Positions 41,325-50,664 of a stretch of DNA of 64,000 bases are shown piece after piece. The stretch comes from Bacillus_I endophytica_A (GTDB lineage Bacteria; Bacillota; Bacilli; Bacillales; Bacillaceae_H): positions 377,999 to 441,998 of the forward strand of contig NZ_JALAMS010000003.1 in the NCBI RefSeq assembly GCF_026790145.1. The letters are read 5' to 3'. The notes beneath the pieces are model-generated. The model saw nothing but the letters and a program-made list of their open reading frames with translations. It searched no databases and was not told the DNA's origin. The position numbers and the translations under genes were made by a program. Numbering within the stretch: position 1 is the stretch's first letter; every line of letters starts with the position of its first letter.

Positions 41325-42518
41325 ATGAAGACAACAAGTGAAAAGGTGATTAACCAAACCGAAAAATTTGGTGCCAACAATTATCATCCATTACCGATTG
41401 TTATTTCAAAGGCAGAAGGGGTATGGGTAGAAGATCCAGAGGGAAATCGATATATGGATATGCTTAGTGCATACTCAGCCGTTAATCAAGGGCATCGACA
41501 TCCTACAATTATTGAAGCATTAAAAAAACAGGCAGACCGTGTGACCCTTACATCAAGAGCTTTTCACAATGACCAGCTTGGTCCATGGTATGAGAGAATG
41601 TGTGCGGTTACAAATAAAGATATGATTTTACCTATGAACACAGGAGCAGAGGCAGTGGAAACAGCGGTGAAAGCTGTAAGACGCTGGGGTTACGAGAAAA
41701 AAGGAATTGAGGAAAATAAAGCTGAAATTATTGCATGCTACGATAACTTTCATGGACGTACAATGACAGCAGTTTCGCTTTCTTCGGAAGAAGAATATAA
41801 GCGTGGCTTTGGTCCAATGCTTCCTGGCATAAAACTTGTTCCATATGGAGACTTAAAAGCGCTGAAAGAAGCAATTACACCGAATACCGTTGCTTTCCTA
41901 ATGGAGCCTATTCAAGGTGAAGCAGGAATTAACGTTCCTCCACAAGGCTTCTTGAAAGAAGCTGCTACTCTTTGTAAGGAACAAAACGTTCTATTTGTAG
42001 CAGATGAGATTCAAGTAGGACTCGGAAGAACAGGAAAAATGTTTGCTTGTGATTGGGAAGATGTAGAGCCAGACGTCTTAATCTTAGGGAAAGCCCTAGG
42101 AGGGGGAGTTTTTCCTATTTCATGCGTTGCAGCAAATAAGGAAATTCTAGGTGTATTTAACCCAGGTTCACATGGATCAACGTTTGGAGGAAATCCTTTA
42201 GCATGTGCTGTTTCCTTAGCTTCTCTTGACGTGATTCAAGATGAAAATCTTGTGGAAAGATCGTTCAATTTAGGGAATTATTTTAAAGAACAGTTAGAAA
42301 AAATTCAGTCATCAATTGTTAAAGAAGTTCGGGGAAAGGGTCTATTTATTGGAGTAGAACTTCATGAAAAAGCTCGGTCATACTGTGAAAAACTAAAAGC
42401 AGAAGGGTTGCTATGCAAGGAAACACACGATACTGTGATTCGTTTTGCTCCACCGCTTATCATTGAGCAAGAAGACTTAGATTGGGCTATCGACAAAATT
42501 AGAAAAGTTCTCCAATAA
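41325..42518 (+). CDS. rocD: Ornithine aminotransferase RocD
   Basis: A 397-residue class III PLP aminotransferase that converts ornithine and 2-oxoglutarate to glutamate semialdehyde and glutamate in arginine breakdown. The PLP lysine is in LGKALGGGVFPIS; FVADEIQVGLGRTG carries the cofactor aspartate. NTGAEAVETAVKAVR and HGSTFGGNPLAC are the ornithine-aminotransferase forms. GAGGGGGATG precedes ATG 41325. No rocE, rocF or rocR gene lies beside it, unlike the rocDEF operon of B. subtilis. Confidence 0.93.
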   Translation: MKTTSEKVINQTEKFGANNYHPLPIVISKAEGVWVEDPEGNRYMDMLSAYSAVNQGHRHPTIIEALKKQADRVTLTSRAFHNDQLGPWYERMCAVTNKDMILPMNTGAEAVETAVKAVRRWGYEKKGIEENKAEIIACYDNFHGRTMTAVSLSSEEEYKRGFGPMLPGIKLVPYGDLKALKEAITPNTVAFLMEPIQGEAGINVPPQGFLKEAATLCKEQNVLFVADEIQVGLGRTGKMFACDWEDVEPDVLILGKALGGGVFPISCVAANKEILGVFNPGSHGSTFGGNPLACAVSLASLDVIQDENLVERSFNLGNYFKEQLEKIQSSIVKEVRGKGLFIGVELHEKARSYCEKLKAEGLLCKETHDTVIRFAPPLIIEQEDLDWAIDKIRKVLQ

Positions 42519-42521
42519 TAA

Positions 42522-42560
42522 AGAAAAGCAGGGGCTATAATAGGCCCCTGCTTTTTTTAT
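42522..42560 (+). terminator. Bidirectional terminator between rocD and yuzA
   Basis: AAAAGCAGGGGC and GCCCCTGCTTTT arms around TATAATAG lie between convergent genes. Confidence 0.9.
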
Positions 42561-42790
42561 TGTTCATTCATTTTTGGCTCTGTACGCTCTACTTCTGCAG
42601 AAGGCTTAAACAGAAGCCCCAAGTTAATTAAGCCAGCAATGCCGACCAATCCATAGATAATACGAGAAAGAGCAGAAGCTTGACCTCCAAAAATAGCCGC
42701 TATTAGATCAAACTGAAAGAACCCGATAAGTCCCCAGTTGATTGCTCCGATAATAGTAAGAACAAGTGCAGTTCGTTGAATACCACTCAT
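42557..42790 (-). CDS. yuzA: DUF378 membrane protein YuzA
   Basis: A 77-residue DUF378 protein with two membrane helices: RTALVLTIIGAINWGLIGFF and IIYGLVGIAGLINLGLLF. The INWGLIGFFQFDLIAAIFGG text is the family signature. ATG 42790 lies nine bases after AAGGAGG on the minus strand; a TTG at 42799 abuts that site and is rejected. Function is unknown. Confidence 0.88.
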   Translation of the reverse strand: MSGIQRTALVLTIIGAINWGLIGFFQFDLIAAIFGGQASALSRIIYGLVGIAGLINLGLLFKPSAEVERTEPKMNEQ

Positions 42791-43001
42791 AGTTGACAAC
42801 CTCCTTTTGTAATCTTTCCTTATTAGCTTGGTGTTTTAGAACGAAAATATTCTACGGTTTCTGTGGTAATGTTTGTGGGTACTGCCTATTTTAAAGAACA
42901 TGTTTTTTAGGGTTTGTGACACTTTAAAGAAGGAGCACATTTCTTTACAAAGTAAAATGGATTTCTGCATAATAAGGAAGAAATCAAGGAGGGAATTTAA
43001 T

Positions 43002-44165
43002 TTGGATAATTTTACATTTTATAACCCAACTAAATTAATTTTTGGTAAAGGGCAAGTTGAGCAATTGCGTGAACTTGTTCCACAGTATGGAAAGAAAGTT
43101 CTTTTAGTCTATGGTGGCGGAAGCATTAAGCGTAACGGACTATATGATGAAGTAATGAACATTTTGAACGAAGTTGGAGCAACAGTTCATGAGCTAGCGG
43201 GCGTTGAGCCAAACCCTCGTTTGACAACGGTAAGAAAAGGTGTAGAAATTTGTAAACAAGAAGGTATTGAGTTTGCACTAGCAGTTGGTGGTGGAAGCGT
43301 TATTGATTGCACAAAAGCTGTTGTAGCAGGTGCTAAGTACGATGGTGATGCTTGGGATTTAGTAACGAAAAAAGCATTTGCAACAGAAGCTCTTCCATTT
43401 GGTACAATCCTGACGTTAGCTGCAACAGGTTCTGAAATGAACGCTGGATCTGTTATTACGAATTGGGAAACAAATGAGAAATATGGTTGGGGTAGCCCAG
43501 CAACATTCCCGCAATTCTCAATTCTAGATCCTGTTAACACATATACAGTTCCAAAAGATCAAACTGTATATGGCATGATTGATATGATGAGTCATGTATT
43601 TGAACAATATTTCCATCATGTTTCAAATACAAAGCTTCAAGACGGTATGTGTGAAGCAACGTTAAGAACAGTTATTGATACAGCACCAAAACTTCTTGAA
43701 AACTTAGAAAGCTATGAGCACCGCGAAACTATCTTATATTCAGGTACGATTGCCTTAAATGGCATGCTGCAAATGGGGTATAGTGGCGACTGGGCAACAC
43801 ATAATATCGAACATGCTGTTTCAGCTGTATATGATATTCCTCATGCAGGAGGGCTTGCCATTTTGTTCCCGAACTGGATGAAGCATACGCTTGATCAAAA
43901 TGTGGATCGCTTCAAACAAATTGCCACTCGCGTATTCCAAGTTGAAGAAGAGGGTAAATCTGATCGAGAAGTGGCTCTTGAAGGAATCGAGAAGCTACGT
44001 GAATTCTGGACAAGCCTTGGGGCACCAACTCGCTTAGCTGATTATGATATCGATGATTCTAAACTAGAGCTTATGGCAGATAGAGCGATGGCGAATGGAG
44101 AATTTGGTAAATTTAAAGTACTAAACAAAGAAGATGTATTAGCTATTTTACGTGCTTCTTTATAA
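43002..44165 (+). CDS. yugJ: Iron-containing alcohol dehydrogenase YugJ
   Basis: A 387-residue group III (iron-dependent) alcohol dehydrogenase similar to NADH-dependent butanol dehydrogenases. The NAD(P) loop is LAVGGGSVIDCTKA, and TLAATGSEMNAGSVIT is the family motif. Metal ligands lie in DMMSHVFEQYFHH and THNIEHAVSAVYDIPHAGGLA. The start is TTG at 43002, eight bases after AAGGAGGG, giving the family N-terminus DNFTFYNPTKLIFGKG. An earlier in-frame start at 42873 adds an improbable leader. The natural alcohol or aldehyde is unknown. Confidence 0.9.
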   Translation: MDNFTFYNPTKLIFGKGQVEQLRELVPQYGKKVLLVYGGGSIKRNGLYDEVMNILNEVGATVHELAGVEPNPRLTTVRKGVEICKQEGIEFALAVGGGSVIDCTKAVVAGAKYDGDAWDLVTKKAFATEALPFGTILTLAATGSEMNAGSVITNWETNEKYGWGSPATFPQFSILDPVNTYTVPKDQTVYGMIDMMSHVFEQYFHHVSNTKLQDGMCEATLRTVIDTAPKLLENLESYEHRETILYSGTIALNGMLQMGYSGDWATHNIEHAVSAVYDIPHAGGLAILFPNWMKHTLDQNVDRFKQIATRVFQVEEEGKSDREVALEGIEKLREFWTSLGAPTRLADYDIDDSKLELMADRAMANGEFGKFKVLNKEDVLAILRASL

Positions 44166-44202
44166 TAAAAAAACGATCCACACGTGTGGATCGTTTTTTT
44201 AT
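44166..44202 (+). terminator. Bidirectional terminator between yugJ and the mrp operon
   Basis: AAAAAACGATCCACAC and GTGTGGATCGTTTTTT form a perfect stem with flanking A and T runs, between convergent units. Confidence 0.92.
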
Positions 44203-44558
44203 TGTTCTTGCTTCTGTTTTTTATATTTTTCTTTAAGGTCATCCCTAACGCTCCCTTTCCAAAGAGCAACACCTTTATTGTAAGAGGCTCTCGTAATCAA
44301 ATGGGAAGCGACAGGAGTTGTCATTAGTACAAAGACAATACCAAGGATTACTTTTGCGCTTATATATCCTTTTGTAAACCAGAAGTATGCTGCAGTTCCA
44401 ATGAGTGTGAGCATAATACCAAGTGTAGCACTCTTAGAAGCTGCATGAGCTCTTGTATAAGTATCAGGAAAGCGCAGCATTCCAATTGTTGTAATAAGGG
44501 AGAGAAGGCTTCCTAATAATACTAAAATGCCTACTATAAGTTTAGCTGTCTCGGTCAT
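44199..44558 (-). CDS. mrpG: Mrp antiporter subunit MrpG
   Basis: A 119-residue PhaG/MnhG/MrpG subunit with three membrane helices. The family core is GSLLSLITTIGMLRFPDTYTRAHAASKSATLG. It is the last gene of the mrp operon and forms part of the seven-subunit Na+/H+ antiporter in the cytoplasmic membrane. ATG 44558 is preferred since the region before it is the end of mrpF, which it overlaps by 17 bases. A terminator follows directly. Confidence 0.92.
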   Translation of the reverse strand: MTETAKLIVGILVLLGSLLSLITTIGMLRFPDTYTRAHAASKSATLGIMLTLIGTAAYFWFTKGYISAKVILGIVFVLMTTPVASHLITRASYNKGVALWKGSVRDDLKEKYKKQKQEQ

Positions 44559-44829
44559 GATCAATAATGGCTCCTCTCTCAAGAAACTTAGCAAAAGCAA
44601 CTGTTCCAATAAAGGCCAGTATCCCTATCAGGAGAATAATATCTAAAAATGCATCTGTATCAACTATAATACATGTGATTCCTGTAATAGCCATAAGGTT
44701 AATACCAATTGCATCAAGAGCCATAACTCGGTCTGAGATACCGGGTCCTTTCACAACCCTATACAGAAGTCCTATCGTTGCTAGTGATAAAATGATTAAA
44801 GCTATTGTAGTGAGAATATCAAGGGTCAT
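44542..44829 (-). CDS. mrpF: Mrp antiporter subunit MrpF
   Basis: A 95-residue subunit with three membrane helices. The conserved GPGISDRVMALDAIGINLMA loop and DIILLIGILAFIGTVAFAKFLE region identify MrpF/MnhF. Its start overlaps the mrpE stop by four bases (ATGA), which indicates coupled translation. MrpF is required for the Mrp complex; bile-salt or cholate efflux has been linked to it in B. subtilis. Confidence 0.92.
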   Translation of the reverse strand: MTLDILTTIALIILSLATIGLLYRVVKGPGISDRVMALDAIGINLMAITGITCIIVDTDAFLDIILLIGILAFIGTVAFAKFLERGAIIDHDRDS

Positions 44830-45302
44830 CGACTCACCTCCATAATCGCTTTTTCAAATGAATTCTTTATATCATCGATTGCTTCGTGCACATCATCAAT
44901 ATGCATTGCATGAATATATAAAACTGAATTATCATCTGAAATATCAACAACAAGTGTTCCAGGGGTAAGTGTGATCATATTAGCAAGGAGCATAATTTCC
45001 CAATCTTTTTCTACTTCAAGTGGAAGAGCAAAGATTCCTGGTTGAATCTTTAAGGTTGGGCGAATGACTTCTTTTAACACACTATAGTTTGCTTTGAGTA
45101 ATTCAACTAAGAATAATAAAAGCAAATAAACGATAGCAACAAGTTTTTGAATATAAAAACGGGTAGGGAAAAAACGTCTTAAACAGAATAAGATAATGAT
45201 CCCAACGAGATAGCCTTTAGAAAATGCGAGACCGTTCCAAGCATTTTGAAAGAACATCCATAATAAAGCAATTATTACGTTTAAAAGGATTTGAAATGAC
45301 AT
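44826..45302 (-). CDS. mrpE: Mrp antiporter subunit MrpE
   Basis: A 158-residue MrpE/MnhE subunit. The first half is membrane-spanning (ALLWMFFQNAWNGLAFSKGY); the second half is soluble with LANMITLTPGTLVVDISDDNSVLYIHAMHID, the family signature. It lies between mrpD (seven bases away) and mrpF (four-base overlap). It helps assemble or stabilise the antiporter. Confidence 0.93.
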   Translation of the reverse strand: MSFQILLNVIIALLWMFFQNAWNGLAFSKGYLVGIIILFCLRRFFPTRFYIQKLVAIVYLLLLFLVELLKANYSVLKEVIRPTLKIQPGIFALPLEVEKDWEIMLLANMITLTPGTLVVDISDDNSVLYIHAMHIDDVHEAIDDIKNSFEKAIMEVSR

Positions 45303-45309
45303 ATTTCAC

Positions 45310-46791
45310 CTACTCCTTTAAAACCGCGTCAATATAAATAGACGGGTCCATTAGCGTTTTTGCAGCCTCAAAAATGTAAGGAGAAACAAATTCCGCTCCT
45401 ACACCTAACCCAACAGAAAGAGCTAGTAGAATGACAATAGGTAGTAACATTCCCTTTGTTGTTCCTTTCTCTTCTTTCTCTGTTAACTTCGGCTCACGCC
45501 AGAAAGCATGAATGAAGATTTTGATGACAGAATATAGAACAACTAAACTTGAGATTAAAAGGATACCCATAAACAGATAGCTATGTGACTGTGCAGCACC
45601 TTCTACTAATAAGAACTTTCCAATGAAGCCACTCAAAGGAGGGATTCCAGCAAGAGAAATTACAGCTACAAAGAACATCCATCCGAGGAAAGGGTGACGT
45701 TTAATTAGACCACCCATTTTTTTGGCTGAAGCTGTTCCAGTAATAGTAATCATTGCTCCTGCTAATAGAAATAGCGCTGCTTTAATGATCATGTCATGAA
45801 TTAAATAGTAAAGCGCTCCTGCAATTCCAGTTTCCGTTGTTAAGGTAACTCCATATACAATAACACCGACTGCAATGATAATGTTATAAATAATAATTTT
45901 TTCAATATCCCAATAGGCAATAGCTCCAATACATCCTGCTACAATCGTTAGAAGCGACACATAACCAATAATCGTATGTGTAAATGCTTGATCATGATAG
46001 AAAATAAGTGTAAACACTCGGAATATAGCATAAACACCAACTTTAGTTAACAGTGCACCAAATAAAGCTGTTACAACAGGTGGAGGTGCTTTGTATGAAC
46101 CAGGAAGCCAAAAATATAGGGGGAATAGTGCTCCTTTTATGGCAAAGACCACAAATAAGAGAAGAGCAATAGCTGTAATGATACCAGGCTGTCCTACTTC
46201 GGCAACTTTTACTGATAAATCAGCCATATTTAATGTTCCTGTTACAGAGTATAGGAACCCAACAGCGATAACAAAAAGGGCTGAAGAAACTATATTTACA
46301 AGAATATATTTAAGAGACTCTCGAAGTTGGAGTTTTGTGCCTCCTAATGAGATCAAGACATAGGAAGACATTAACATAACTTCGAAGAATACAAATAAGT
46401 TAAAGATATCTCCAGTTAAAAATGCTCCTGTGACACCTACAATCATAAATTGAACAAAAGAGTAAAAATAGAATCTTTCTCGTTCAATTCCAATAGAACG
46501 AAAAGCAAATAAAATACAGCACAAGCTGACAATACTTGTTGTAAGGACAAGTAGTGCTGAAAACATATCAGCTACAAGTACAATTCCAAAAGGAGGTTTC
46601 CATCCTCCAAGCTCATGAGTTAAAATTCCATGCGTTTTAACTAAGTGTACAAGAAGTACAGAGAAACCAGTAGTCACAAGAGAAGAAACTATGCTAATTG
46701 TACGAGCAACAGTAACATTTCGGCTAAAAAACATAAGAATAATCCCTGTTATTAAAGGAATTAGCAGTGGCCAAATTACATAATTACTCAT
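45310..46791 (-). CDS. mrpD: Mrp antiporter subunit MrpD
   Basis: A 493-residue proton-pumping type membrane subunit with about 14 helices, homologous to the NuoM/NuoN antiporter-like subunits of complex I. The channel glutamate lies in NLFVFFEVMLMSSYVL and the lysine helix in IKGALFPLYFWLPGSYKAPP. ATG 46791 gives the usual length; a GTG at 46800 would add three residues. It overlaps the mrpC end by eight bases. Confidence 0.95.
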   Translation of the reverse strand: MSNYVIWPLLIPLITGIILMFFSRNVTVARTISIVSSLVTTGFSVLLVHLVKTHGILTHELGGWKPPFGIVLVADMFSALLVLTTSIVSLCCILFAFRSIGIERERFYFYSFVQFMIVGVTGAFLTGDIFNLFVFFEVMLMSSYVLISLGGTKLQLRESLKYILVNIVSSALFVIAVGFLYSVTGTLNMADLSVKVAEVGQPGIITAIALLLFVVFAIKGALFPLYFWLPGSYKAPPPVVTALFGALLTKVGVYAIFRVFTLIFYHDQAFTHTIIGYVSLLTIVAGCIGAIAYWDIEKIIIYNIIIAVGVIVYGVTLTTETGIAGALYYLIHDMIIKAALFLLAGAMITITGTASAKKMGGLIKRHPFLGWMFFVAVISLAGIPPLSGFIGKFLLVEGAAQSHSYLFMGILLISSLVVLYSVIKIFIHAFWREPKLTEKEEKGTTKGMLLPIVILLALSVGLGVGAEFVSPYIFEAAKTLMDPSIYIDAVLKE

Positions 46792-47125
46792 CGTCCTCAC
46801 ACCCCTTTAAATCATTCATATCGTCTGTCTTTAATTCCTGATATGAGCGGTATGCAAGAACTAAGAAAAGAGCAGTAACACCAAAAGAAATAACAATAGC
46901 GGTTAAAATCAAAGCTTGTGGCAATGGATCTGTGTAAGAAGAAGCATTTTCGCCTAGCAGAGGAACTGTTCCTTTTTTTAGTCCGCCCATTGTAAGAATC
47001 ATTAAATGAGCTCCGTGACTTAAAAGGACAGTTCCGATAATAACCCGTAGTAAGCTACGAGAGAAAATTAAATACGTTGCACACATGAAGAGTATGCCTG
47101 ATACAATTGACATTAATATTTCCAT
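46784..47125 (-). CDS. mrpC: Mrp antiporter subunit MrpC
   Basis: A 113-residue three-helix subunit homologous to NuoK. The conserved region is VIIGTVLLSHGAHLMILTMG and the later YTDPLPQALILTAIVISFGVTA. It shares one base with the mrpB stop (TAATG-type) and overlaps mrpD by eight, so the operon is tightly packed. Confidence 0.95.
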   Translation of the reverse strand: MEILMSIVSGILFMCATYLIFSRSLLRVIIGTVLLSHGAHLMILTMGGLKKGTVPLLGENASSYTDPLPQALILTAIVISFGVTALFLVLAYRSYQELKTDDMNDLKGCEDDE

Positions 47126-47550
47126 TATTCGCTCTCTCCAATCGTTTGAATAATGGTCATGGTAATTCCCACAACAACAAGATAAACCCCCAAGTCAAAC
47201 AGAGTTGCTGTTGCTAAAGCCGTATGTTCTCCAAAGAATGGAAGGTCAAAATACCCATATGTATGAGTAAGAAAAGGTACATCAAAGAAGAATCCACCGA
47301 CTCCAGTAGCAACGGCTATTAAAAGCCCTGTAGCAATCACCTTTTTGAAATCAAAAGGGATAATTGACTGAATCGTTTTCAAATCATAAGCAAGTAATAA
47401 CAATAACAAACCACCACTTGCCATCAATCCACCGATAAATCCTCCACCAGGAGTGTAGTGACCAGTGAAAAACAGATAAATGGAGAAAGTGATGATAATG
47501 AACGACACAACGTTTGTAGCCGTTTTTAAAATTAAATCATTTACCTTCAT
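47125..47550 (-). CDS. mrpB: Mrp antiporter subunit MrpB
   Basis: A 141-residue MrpB subunit with four membrane helices. The hallmark GHYTPGGGFIGGLMASGG and the C-terminus DLGVYLVVVGITMTIIQTIG are clear. Possible starts are ATG 47550, GTG 47556 and GTG 47562, all after an AAAGGAG site; the ATG gives a usual length, the GTG at 47556 has the tighter spacing. It overlaps the end of mrpA. Confidence 0.93.
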   Translation of the reverse strand: MKVNDLILKTATNVVSFIIITFSIYLFFTGHYTPGGGFIGGLMASGGLLLLLLAYDLKTIQSIIPFDFKKVIATGLLIAVATGVGGFFFDVPFLTHTYGYFDLPFFGEHTALATATLFDLGVYLVVVGITMTIIQTIGESE

Positions 47551-49957
47551 GTTCACGTTCACTCCTTTTGGTTAGACGTAATTTAACAATCGCAAAGATT
47601 CCAAAGGCAGCGATACCAAGTACTGTAATTTCAAACAATGTATCAAATCCACGGAAGTCTACAAGGATAACATTCACAATATTCTTCCCACCTGCTTCTT
47701 TATAGCTTTCCTCTACAAAATACTTAGAAATAGAAGGGAATAGTTTCTCGCTATGAGAGGCAATACCAAACATTGTGACAACAAATCCTACTCCGATTGA
47801 AACAAGTAAATTTAATAATCGAAATCTGAGACGCTTTTGTTTCTTTGTGATTTCTGGTAAATGGAAAAAACAAAGTAAAAATAAAGCAACAGAGATTGTT
47901 TCTACAACAAGCTGTGTAAGCGCTAAATCAGGTGCCCTGAAGATAACGAAGAATAGTGAAATTGTATATCCAACAACACCAGCTGCAATGATGGCAACCA
48001 TACGTGTTCTAGCAAGAACGGTGACGACAGCACCTCCGACAGCTAGAAGACTTAGGATTATTTCATAAACTCCAACTGGGGCAACATTTGTTACATCAAG
48101 ATGAAATGCATTTGTCACAAAGAGAGAGCTTAATGAAATAATAGATAGAAATACAAAAATGTAAACAAGATAATCTCGAATATGGCCAGACATAAAGGAT
48201 TTCATAATCCACGCTGAACCACGTTCTGTTCCAACCAACCCTTGGTCATAAAAATGGTTAAGGGCGAGTTTTTGAGGAAAACGTTCATAAATAAAGGACC
48301 ATTTTCGAACAGTAAGGAAAAGAATCGTTCCTATTACAATAATTCCAATCGTCATAAATAATTCAGGTGTAAATCCATGCCAATGTTTGATTTCTACATC
48401 GAATTCCCGGCCACTTTGAGCAATCGTTGGAAGTATTGATTTCATAGCCGGTATAATAAGTGTAGAAGATAAAATGTTTGGGAAAAAACCAAATATAACA
48501 GCTAAGGAAGCTAAGATAACTGGTGATATAAGCATTCCAACTGGTGCTTCATGCGGTTTTTTCTCCAGCTTCTCAAGTTGAAGTTTTCCTGTAAACGTTC
48601 TAAAGAATAAAATCATGCTGTATACAAAAGTGAACACACTAGCTATCCATGCAATAACCGGAAGAAGAATTCCCCATGTTTCGATATGGTAAATATCCAT
48701 CTTTAGAACATTAATCATCCCAGTTAGAAACATTTCTTTACTCAAAAATCCGTTAAACGGAGGAATGCCAGCCATTGAGAACGATCCAATTAAAGCAATT
48801 GTAAAAGTAACAGGCATCATCCCCATTAAACCACCAAGTTTTCGAATATCACGTGTTCCTGTCTCATGGTCCACAATTCCGGCAACCATAAACAAACTTC
48901 CTTTGAAAGTAGCGTGGTTAATGAGATGGAAAATAGCAGCGGTAACAGCGACAATAAAAATATTGTTTTCTAAGTAGTCGTAATGTAAAGACGCACTTCC
49001 CACCCCAAGTAAGGACATAATCATTCCAAGTTGACTAACTGTTGAAAAAGCTAAAATTCCTTTTAAGTCTGTTTGTTTTACAGCAGAAAAGGAGCCCCAA
49101 AACAAAGTGAAAATTCCAAAGGTGGAAATTAAAATAAACCATGCAGCATGGTCACTGAAGACAGGGCTTAAACGAGCCACAAGATAGATTCCTGCTTTCA
49201 CCATTGTAGCTGAGTGCAAGTAAGCACTAACAGGAGTTGGAGCTTCCATTGCATCTGGTAACCAAATATGGAACGGAAACTGAGCTGATTTTGTGAATGC
49301 CCCTAAGAGAACAAGGATAAGAGCAGGTAAAAGCAAAGCTTCTCCTTTTAGGAGATCAAGGTTAGCTATAATTTCACGGATACTAAATGTGCCCGTCATC
49401 ATGTACAAGAGAATAATTCCGCCTAAGAGAGCTAACCCTCCAAAAACAGTAATAAGCATTGATTTTTGTGCTCCATACTGGGACTTCTCTCTTTTATACC
49501 AATATCCGATGAGTAAAAAAGAGGAAAGACTTGTGATCTCCCAGAATGTATAAAGAACAATTAAATTATCAGAAAGCACGACTCCAAGCATGGCTCCCAT
49601 AAAGAGGAGAAGATATACATAGAAATTATGTAATGCCTCTTTATCTTTTGATAGATAATAAATAGAGTAAAGAGTAACTAAAGACCCGATTCCTGTAATA
49701 AGTAAAGCAAACAAAAGACCAAGCCCATCAACATGCAGAGTGAAGTTGATATCTAAGCTTGGAATCCATTCAAATGTACGAACAACTTCTTCGTCACTGC
49801 TCGTAAGTTTAATGAACTGGAGAAAATATAGAAATAAGGCAAGAGGTAAAATAAGGACAAACCATCCTGTATGAACCTTTCGCACATATCTATATAGAAA
49901 GGGTACAAGTATCGCAAATAAGAAAGGCGATAGTACGAGTAAGTGTAGCAATGACAA
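47537..49957 (-). CDS. mrpA: Mrp antiporter subunit MrpA
   Basis: An 806-residue membrane protein, the largest Mrp subunit, with a NuoL-like domain and a C-terminal MrpB-like extension. The channel residues are in LYTFWEITSLSSFLLIGYWY and TKSAQFPFHIWLPDAMEAPTPVSAYLHSATMVKAGIY. It is essential for Na+/H+ exchange, Na+ resistance and pH control. The start is TTG at 49957, eight bases after GGAGG, giving SLLHLLVLSPFLFA; a TTG at 49975 lies before that site and is rejected. It is the first gene of mrpABCDEFG. Confidence 0.95.
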   Translation of the reverse strand: MSLLHLLVLSPFLFAILVPFLYRYVRKVHTGWFVLILPLALFLYFLQFIKLTSSDEEVVRTFEWIPSLDINFTLHVDGLGLLFALLITGIGSLVTLYSIYYLSKDKEALHNFYVYLLLFMGAMLGVVLSDNLIVLYTFWEITSLSSFLLIGYWYKREKSQYGAQKSMLITVFGGLALLGGIILLYMMTGTFSIREIIANLDLLKGEALLLPALILVLLGAFTKSAQFPFHIWLPDAMEAPTPVSAYLHSATMVKAGIYLVARLSPVFSDHAAWFILISTFGIFTLFWGSFSAVKQTDLKGILAFSTVSQLGMIMSLLGVGSASLHYDYLENNIFIVAVTAAIFHLINHATFKGSLFMVAGIVDHETGTRDIRKLGGLMGMMPVTFTIALIGSFSMAGIPPFNGFLSKEMFLTGMINVLKMDIYHIETWGILLPVIAWIASVFTFVYSMILFFRTFTGKLQLEKLEKKPHEAPVGMLISPVILASLAVIFGFFPNILSSTLIIPAMKSILPTIAQSGREFDVEIKHWHGFTPELFMTIGIIVIGTILFLTVRKWSFIYERFPQKLALNHFYDQGLVGTERGSAWIMKSFMSGHIRDYLVYIFVFLSIISLSSLFVTNAFHLDVTNVAPVGVYEIILSLLAVGGAVVTVLARTRMVAIIAAGVVGYTISLFFVIFRAPDLALTQLVVETISVALFLLCFFHLPEITKKQKRLRFRLLNLLVSIGVGFVVTMFGIASHSEKLFPSISKYFVEESYKEAGGKNIVNVILVDFRGFDTLFEITVLGIAAFGIFAIVKLRLTKRSEREHEGK

Positions 49958-50223
49958 ATGATAAACCTCCTTCAAATATACTAATTTTAGACGGATACTT
50001 TATTCTAGAACCGATTATATAATAATTCGAGATGCCTTGCATCCCAACGACTCTTCTATGTTGCTCAACTATTTCTGTGCTATTAAATAAATAGAAAGTC
50101 GGAAAAATTACAGTAAAAAAAATTATATTTTTTTTTATTTTTAAGGTCTTTTTTGGGGTATAGAATGCTTTTTTAGTCTTCACTTTTTTTCTTAAAGAAT
50201 TCCATTCCATTGAATAGAAATAA

Positions 50224-50258
50224 AAAAATCATCTCATCCTAACTATGAGGTGATTTTT
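50224..50258 (+). promoter_or_regulatory. Hairpin covering the ribosome site of the small gene at 50262
   Basis: AAAAATCATCTCAT (50224-50237) pairs with ATGAGGTGATTTTT (50245-50258) over 14 bp with one G-U pair and a seven-base loop. The 3' arm contains the GAGGTG ribosome site, four bases before the hairpin ends and ten before the start codon. This would hide the site in the mRNA. On the minus strand the same hairpin is followed by a T run and looks like a terminator. Confidence 0.55.
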
Positions 50259-50261
50259 AGT

Positions 50262-50492
50262 ATGTATAAGAAACAAATCATTGTAAGTTCCACTATTTTT
50301 ATCACAATGTTCACAAGTGCTTTCTTGTTCAATGCCGCTACAAAGAAAGAATACTTAGATCAGGAAACAGTAGAAAAATTAGTTGAGCAGTATGGAGAGA
50401 CAATGAATAAGCACCCGTTACGCCCATTTGATTCAAGGGAATACGTGCGGTTGAATAAAGCAATGGAAGAGTTTGAGTTAAGTATAGAGTGA
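50262..50492 (+). CDS. Small exported or membrane-anchored protein, unknown
   Basis: A 76-residue protein. A basic start and a hydrophobic helix (IIVSSTIFITMFTSAFLFNA) form a signal peptide or anchor. The rest is a charged helical domain (KEYLDQETVEKLVEQYGETM, then PFDSREYVRLNKAMEEFELS). The ribosome site GAGGTG lies nine bases before ATG 50262, within a strong hairpin. I do not recognise a family. It lies between the mrp promoter region and pgi. Confidence 0.65.
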   Translation: MYKKQIIVSSTIFITMFTSAFLFNAATKKEYLDQETVEKLVEQYGETMNKHPLRPFDSREYVRLNKAMEEFELSIE

Positions 50493-50664
50493 GTCACTTC
50501 TATTAAGTGATTTTCCTCCTTTAGTCCTGCTCAAACCTTTCTATGCAGGATTTATGCAATATTTTTGAAAAGAAAGTACTAATATGGAGAAACATTGCTT
50601 GAATTCCATGAGCGGTTTCGATAAAGTGAGAGAAAGAGAATAAAATTTATGGAGGAACATATCT

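Noticed and set aside
49890..50210. Minus-strand open frame overlapping the start of mrpA
   Set aside because: Different frame from mrpA, includes the mrpA ribosome site, and has lysine- and phenylalanine-rich chance composition.
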